Positions 59,126 to 64,000 of a stretch of 64,000 bases of DNA are shown here, piece after piece. The position numbers were made by a program, and so were the translations under genes. Each line of letters starts with the position of its first letter. Position 1 is the stretch's first letter. Origin of the DNA: Colias croceus. Lineage: Eukaryota > Arthropoda > Insecta > Lepidoptera > Pieridae. The notes under the pieces were generated by a model that was given only the letters and a program-made list of their open reading frames with translations, was not told where the DNA came from and ran no database searches. The stretch is from NCBI RefSeq assembly GCF_905220415.1, contig NC_059566.1, forward strand, positions 3,844,001 to 3,908,000, read 5' to 3'.

Positions 59126-59431
59126 AGTCCTTTCTCTAGACTCTAGAGTGTATTTTTCTGGGTCAGACTTTATTTTAGCGTATCTCTACCTCCAAAGTAA
59201 TTTAGCCTTCTCTAGTGTAATGCATGTGGTATCACACTTATCACTATAGCTGCACTGGCTCGACAACACATGATAATATGCGCAGACGCACATCCACTCT
59301 CGACCGTGTCTCTGTCGACTATATTTCAGACATTTTTTTTATAAGAGTTATTTATAAGGATTATGAAATGTTTTACATAAGTACTTTACTTACAAGTGGA
59401 TCTTATAACAACAAAACTAAATTTAATTTCT

Positions 59432-60016
59432 CATCATAATGTTGCACGACATTTACGGGCTATTTTAGCTGTTCTGTGATCGTTTCCATGGATACATATA
59501 TCCCTCTCTTTCCTTTCCTGAGGACAGCAACACATCACTTCCCAGTGGAGTGGATGCTTATGGGCGGCGTGTATCGCTCAACACTCTGCTCGTTTGCTAG
59601 CTAAAAAAAAATACAATTTAATGCCTAGTTCAAAATTGTTCACAAAATGTAAAAATCGGATTACTATAATAAAAAAAACCGTTTTATTCCCATTATTTTT
59701 CGTATTTATTCCGGCATCGCTAAAACTCCAGTTGTCCAATATTCTTCTATACGATTCTTATAATATAGATTTATGTACAGTATTATACCAAAAAACTTGT
59801 AAAATTCTAAATTATTTCTTCCCATTGATTGAGCCGCAATCGTAAACAGAAGCCATCTACTTTACTAATATTGACTATGGTTTGCCAAGCATATTCATTC
59901 GTCTCCTTGACTCTTTTTTCAATGAAGCTACGATCCTATACGGCAGCGGCAACGACAACGTTTTGTCATAGCTTGCATATTAGGCTGAAATTCAGCGTTA
60001 TCAACAAAATGTAAGA
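59432..60016 (-). pseudogene. piggyBac-type transposase relic, copy 3
   Basis: It aligns with copies 1 and 2 (GTTCTGTGATCGTTTCCATG, TTCCGGCATCGCTAAAACTC, TTGAGCCGCAATCGT). It is interrupted at about 59505-59600 by a LINE end. Confidence 0.5.
59505..59600 (+). mobile_element. Short LINE 3' fragment inside piggyBac copy 3
   Basis: GACAGCAACACATCACTTCC, GTGGATGCTTATGGGCGGCG and CTCGTTTGCTAGCTAAAAAA resemble the tail of the LINE at 48622-48900 (GGATGCTTATGGGCAGCGGG). Confidence 0.5.
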
Positions 60017-60116
60017 GTTGAACCGGATCCGTATAAATTGTTAAAAAAACAGAGATTCAATATTTTTGATAAAAATTCTTGTACCTAACATTTGAAAAAG
60101 TTTTATTTGTAGAACT

Positions 60117-60950
60117 TCAGTGTCTCAGTACTTCCCTATAGACATTTGTCGTAGTTTTGTTTTGTGTCAGTAAAATTACTCGATGTTCTGGAGTTCCGAC
60201 TCGGGATAGGCCAATTTACAATTGTCCATGAGTAAAACATTCTTTAAGCAAGTCAATCCCTACTAAATTGAATGTTTGGCCCTGAGATTTTTACCGGAAA
60301 ATGTATTCTTTTAAAAGGACTATCTATCAGATGATAAACTTGTTCTTCAACCTTAAAGGTGGGCATAAAATTACCGTCTCGAATTTCTTTTGCCCCAAAC
60401 GAAGTCATTTGAAAGAGGCTATTGTACCTACGTACGCTATTCAAAAAATGCGCCGACAATGTATGATTATTTGTTAAAAGGCTTTTCATTGGTTCTGGTG
60501 GTTCTTCAATATTAGGAAGAATAACTTTTCCAGACGCGCAACACATACCATTTGCTTCATCAGACCATTTTTGCAAAACATTTAGGGCATATCTTATTCA
60601 TTGCTCCTATTTGAACAAAGTTCTGGTTAGCATAATCGATTTAGTGATCATAAGTAAATGCCGCCGATCTGTTACTGTGTGTCAAAACTCTGTACTTACG
60701 GACCGTTGCCTGTGTCTCTGTTCCATAAGCCGTTGTGAGCATTCAGTGCTAGATTCGCGAGCCCGTGACTGTGAAACCCTAGCTCTATTTTCAGCAAGAC
60801 GCTGCGAACGTTCAGCGCTAGATTCGCGATCCCGTGACTCTAGCTCTACAGGGTTACTTGTAACTGGACGTATTCCCGTAAAGAATAGATCGGGGAACTC
60901 AAATGCAACAAATTTAATCCCCTATATGTATATCCGAAAGTTAACGGTTT
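60117..60950 (-). pseudogene. Internally deleted Helitron Rep/helicase gene
   Basis: On the minus strand, from about 60940, an Arg/Ser-rich repeat (RESSAERSQRLAENRAR and RESSTECSQRLMEQR) occurs. A frame 60576-60253 then reads CCASGKVILP, EEPPEPMKSLLT and RRYNSLFQMTSFGAKEI, ending FMPTFKVEEQVYHLI, the Helitron_like_N domain. The same frame runs directly into DSPFKRIHFPVKI, and CFTHGQL...LSRVGTPEH follows at 60250-60130. Those two belong to the far C-terminal end of the Pif1-like helicase. The Rep catalytic region and most of the helicase are therefore missing. It is the only trace of an autonomous Helitron in the window. Confidence 0.75.
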
Positions 60951-61400
60951 TCGATTGATATTTAACTTTGTGATTTTTGAAAAAATTACAACTTTTACCC
61001 CTTTTTGAACTTATTTAAAAAAATGGGTGGTAAAATGTTATTAAACATATTTTTTACTAGTAGAGGACTTAGCAACATAACATCATAACCCCTAAACATA
61101 TCAATAAATGCTTAATAATTAATGGTTAAAAATAAACATATTTTTTATTTATTTGCATAAACTAACGTCACTCAAGTTAAAGTGCAGCTTAAAAAATCAC
61201 TATGAAGCTAAACGTACAAATTACTGATAAAACTTCGTCATCTAATAAGCTATGCAAAAAGGTATAATAGTCAATATTTAAGTGCCTAAAAAGAATTTTA
61301 AATTACAATTTTTATTTGACAAAGGTAAGCTGAATCTTAAAACGGAGTAGAATTACTTTGAAAAGCAAAAATAAAACAAATGAATTCACGAACATTTTTT
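60951..61400. other. Stretch with no recognised gene
   Basis: AT-rich sequence between the Helitron relic and a mariner-like relic. Confidence 0.3.
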
Positions 61401-61405
61401 TTTAT

Positions 61406-62193
61406 TTACACATCATGTTCAATGTGTGACCCTCTATTCCTGATACATGTGCGGACACGTTTTTGCACCTCGGTTTTTGTTGTTCTAGAAAAAAAAGATT
61501 GGCCCATTTGGTCTGCTGCGTGAATAATTTTCTCTCTCAATTCTTCTACAGATCTGATTGGTGTCACATAAACCAAGTCCTTCATATGACCCCAGACATA
61601 AAAATCTAACGGCGTTAGGTCGGGACTTCTTGCAGGCCATGGCACTGGTCCACCTCTGCCTATCCACCTGTTAGGGTAATTTGCATCTAGCCACTGCCTA
61701 ACACTGCAACGTTACTAACGGCGATAATGAGCTGGGCATCCATCATGTTGAAACATTAAATTATTTCTAATATCCTCAGGTACGCTGGTCAATAGTGCGG
61801 GTAGCTCGTTTCTCAAAAAATCTTCATAATGTTGACCATTTAAGTTCTGGGTCAAGAAATATGGGCCAATCAATTTATCATTAATAATGCCCATCCACAC
61901 GTTTAGTGAAAATGTTCGTTGTGATGCAGTTTCTTTCAGTTTTGTCGGGTTTTTTTCTTGACGCCCAGTAATGCAAATTGTGATAATTTGCTATGCCGTC
62001 CTTGTCAAATTTGGATTCGTCGGTCCATAAAATTTTTTTTAAAAATTCTCCAGCCAGCCTTACACCAGCAATAAAAGATTTCGAAACATATTTTTCGTAA
62101 ATTCCGCGTGCGTTTGTAAAAATCTGTTTCAAAATGACGGTTTGACAGATAGACTACCTGTTTTACCGACATTTCTAGCGGCAGTGCTTCCAT
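61406..62193 (-). pseudogene. Tc1/mariner-type (DDE_3) transposase pseudogene 2
   Basis: Minus-strand pieces: EALPLEMSVKQ, RGIYEKYVSKSF, ILWTDESKFDKDG (first Asp), then after a frame slip in an A run MWMGIINDKLIGPYF. LMFQHDGCPAHYRR (second Asp) follows, then two stops from a 12-base insertion (TAGTAACGTTGC). SVRQWLDANYPNRWIGRGGP, SPDLTPLDFYVWGHMKDLVY and SHIEHDV-stop complete it. It is dead but close to full length for the catalytic part. Confidence 0.75.
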
Positions 62194-62735
62194 CTATAAT
62201 TTACATGTTACAATATGATACATTACGTACTTCATAGATAGCGTTATATTCAAAAATCGTATAAGGGAGATATGTGATTTAGTTACAATAACCCCGTAGT
62301 TGCTTTAGCCCCGGGACACCTCACATACCTCATAGTTTTCATGAATTTAATAAAGTTTAAAGCTAGCATAGTAAATAATCGTAAAATAGACAGTTGAAAA
62401 TTTGAAATGTATTTTGAATTGTATTCTGAATCTCTATCAGAATCAGGTAAAGTGATATATAGATGTAGGGCTACGGGGAGGTTTTGTTAAAATGGTGGAA
62501 TTACATCACTGTTACAAAGACTTCAATAAATCGTTTTTATAGCTTGAGGTATTGGCAACGCATTATGAGAAAGCAGTTCTACAGTAGAGTTATTTTGTTG
62601 TCGACGCCGTCTTGTGTTAGTCACAATGGTCTTGTAGTTCTGTTCAGCTTAAATATATTTGTAGAGAAGTCTATTTGGTTCTCCAGCAAGTACTTTTAAT
62701 TCATTAATCTTTTTCCATTGCACACGCCTTGTATA
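62194..62735. other. Stretch with no recognised gene
   Basis: No supported gene. CCCCGTAGTTGCTTTAGCCC near 62290 and CTACGGGGAGG near 62470 could be the remains of inverted ends. Confidence 0.3.
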
Positions 62736-62739
62736 TCTT

Positions 62740-62950
62740 TTGTCCAATATCTACTGTCTAGTGTTGACTTATAATCGAAAAAAATTTGTATGATCCATCT
62801 TAATTACATTATAAGGTCTTCCGTCTTTCTTAGCCCAACGCACTAAAGCAAACCATTCAAAAGGAGTATAAATGAACTTATTATTCGAGCATCGTTCAAT
62901 CAACGCCTGAACACTATCTCCTTCTTGTTCAGTGTGTCCTTTCTCTAAAA
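62740..62950 (-). pseudogene. Transposon ORF fragment
   Basis: The minus strand reads FLEKGHTEQEGDSVQALIER, YTPFEWFALVRWAKK and VIKMDHTNFF, then a stop. The GHT-QE-D-VH--IE sentence resembles the C-terminal part of the ORF family seen at 48157-48531. Confidence 0.4.
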
Positions 62951-63169
62951 AGGTATGTTTGATTGTAACGTTGTATTTATTATTTCACCTCATCCATCAT
63001 CTTCTGAATGTTCATTTAGATATGGATTGCATAAATGATTTTTGTCCGTACTTTGTTGGTAACTTAAATCATGAACCACTTTCTCATCAGTCCGATTTTT
63101 CCAGCTATTCAACACTGCAAGCCATTTTCGACCTTTTCCATTGACAATTTAACACCGAGAACTGAAACT

Positions 63170-64000
63170 AAAAGGATTAGAAAAGACAAAGGTAATACAG
63201 GGTGTCCAGTGGCAGATTTCAATGTTTGGTGGCTTGTAAAAAAAAGAAGTATTATTTCTAAACAAATTTTTTTATTAAAGTCAAAAGAAAACGAGAGCGG
63301 ATTTTATCTCCTGAAAATTACATTTTCCAAATGCCGCCCTTCTACTCTAATATATTTAAATGCTCAAATAAATCAGAAAGAAAAGCCAATTTCAAAAGGA
63401 ATTCCGGGTCACAAATAAATTTGGAGTATTCTGACTTGGCCTGCTGCAAATACATTAAAAGTTCAGCGCGAAGTCCCAAAACTCTGGCAAGTACTTTGCC
63501 TCTTGACAACCATCTAACCTCAGTATGATATAATAAATTTTGTTGGAGTGCTACCATATCTTCACAAATTTTTCGAAACAGTCGTTCGTGTCTGCAACTT
63601 TTATATACAATTTTTATAATAATGGAAGAAATCTCTCTTTAGCGATAAGACCGCCGTTTGTTACAATGTATCCTAGGTTAAGTCTCAATTTGTAATTAAT
63701 CTTGAGCAATAAAGCATAAATAAATAAATAATATTTAGAACCTGACTGTATTCCTGTGGCAAGGTTTTGACGGCAAGAGCTTGGCGATAAAGAAAGCAAT
63801 GCGTCCATTAAGCGTTTGGCATCTGTTCTTTCAGTCTTGTAATAAATCCACTGTTCGCACCAGTCATGGCTTTTGCTCCGTCACTACAAATTGTACATAT
63901 CTTTTCCCAATTGATATTCATATTTTATCTATGATGACATCACTTTTCTTATATTCTTCCTCAATATTAATAACTTTGTCGCATAGTGCAGTCCACTCCT
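63170..64000 (-). pseudogene. hAT-type transposase (ZBED/Buster-like) fragment, cut by the right edge
   Basis: From the right edge inward the minus strand reads WEKICTICSDGAKAMTGANS, GFITRLKERTDAKRLMDALL and LATGIQSG. After an A/T-rich interruption (63615-63740) it continues NLLYHTEVRWLSRGKVLARV, RAELLMYLQQAKSEY and LKLAFLSDLFEHLNILE, then stop. CTDGA-AM-G and HTEVRWLSRGKVL are hallmarks of hAT transposases and of domesticated ZBED5/SCAND3-like genes. Frame changes suggest a relic, but the missing upstream part prevents a firm call. Confidence 0.65.

Overview
The window looks like lepidopteran (moth or butterfly) nuclear DNA. It is AT-rich, its genes have many short exons with ordinary GT-AG introns, and it is crowded with short Helitron-like insertions. 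Most of these end in a GC hairpin followed by CTAG. tRNA-derived SINEs and palindromic MITEs typical of Lepidoptera are also present. There is no bacterial-type gene organisation and no CRISPR array. All splice models were built by hand from splice sites, reading-frame phase and similarity between paralogs; no search was run.

Region 1 (1-13.1 kb) holds a small cluster of an uncharacterised helical/coiled-coil family. A plus-strand gene enters from the left and ends at 734. A second plus-strand gene (about 1179-9443) carries two diverged copies of the same module. A third gene lies on the minus strand (13061-9872) and converges on the second, tail to tail. All four modules share a core of the form F-[E/D]-[V/M]-G followed by an I-x-[E/D]-[K/R]-Y-like helix. 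Two of the genes also share a tryptophan-rich C-terminus.

Region 2 (18.5-45.6 kb) is one minus-strand gene of 14 coding exons, and the phases agree throughout (5,976 coding nt, 1,991 aa). It encodes the insect homologue of PPP1R37, a leucine-rich-repeat regulator of protein phosphatase 1. An RVxF-type PP1 site (KVSF) lies before the LRR domain. After the LRRs come a Pro/Ser linker, three RFxV motifs within about 60 residues, and a 1,396-residue low-complexity tail encoded by a single exon. Two of its exons have truncated extra copies in the adjacent downstream intron. Introns and flanks are filled with Helitron-like elements, including two precise nested insertions at the same target site, plus MITEs, SINEs and LINE tails.

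Region 3 (46-64 kb) holds almost only transposons. A 1.2 kb element has TTA target duplications. A 5'-truncated non-LTR retrotransposon keeps a complete-looking ORF2 (49993-52890). A run of broken DNA-transposon genes follows, nearly all on the minus strand: Tc1/mariner-like (two), PIF/Harbinger-like, piggyBac-like (several pieces), an internally deleted Helitron Rep/helicase, and a hAT-type transposase cut by the right edge.
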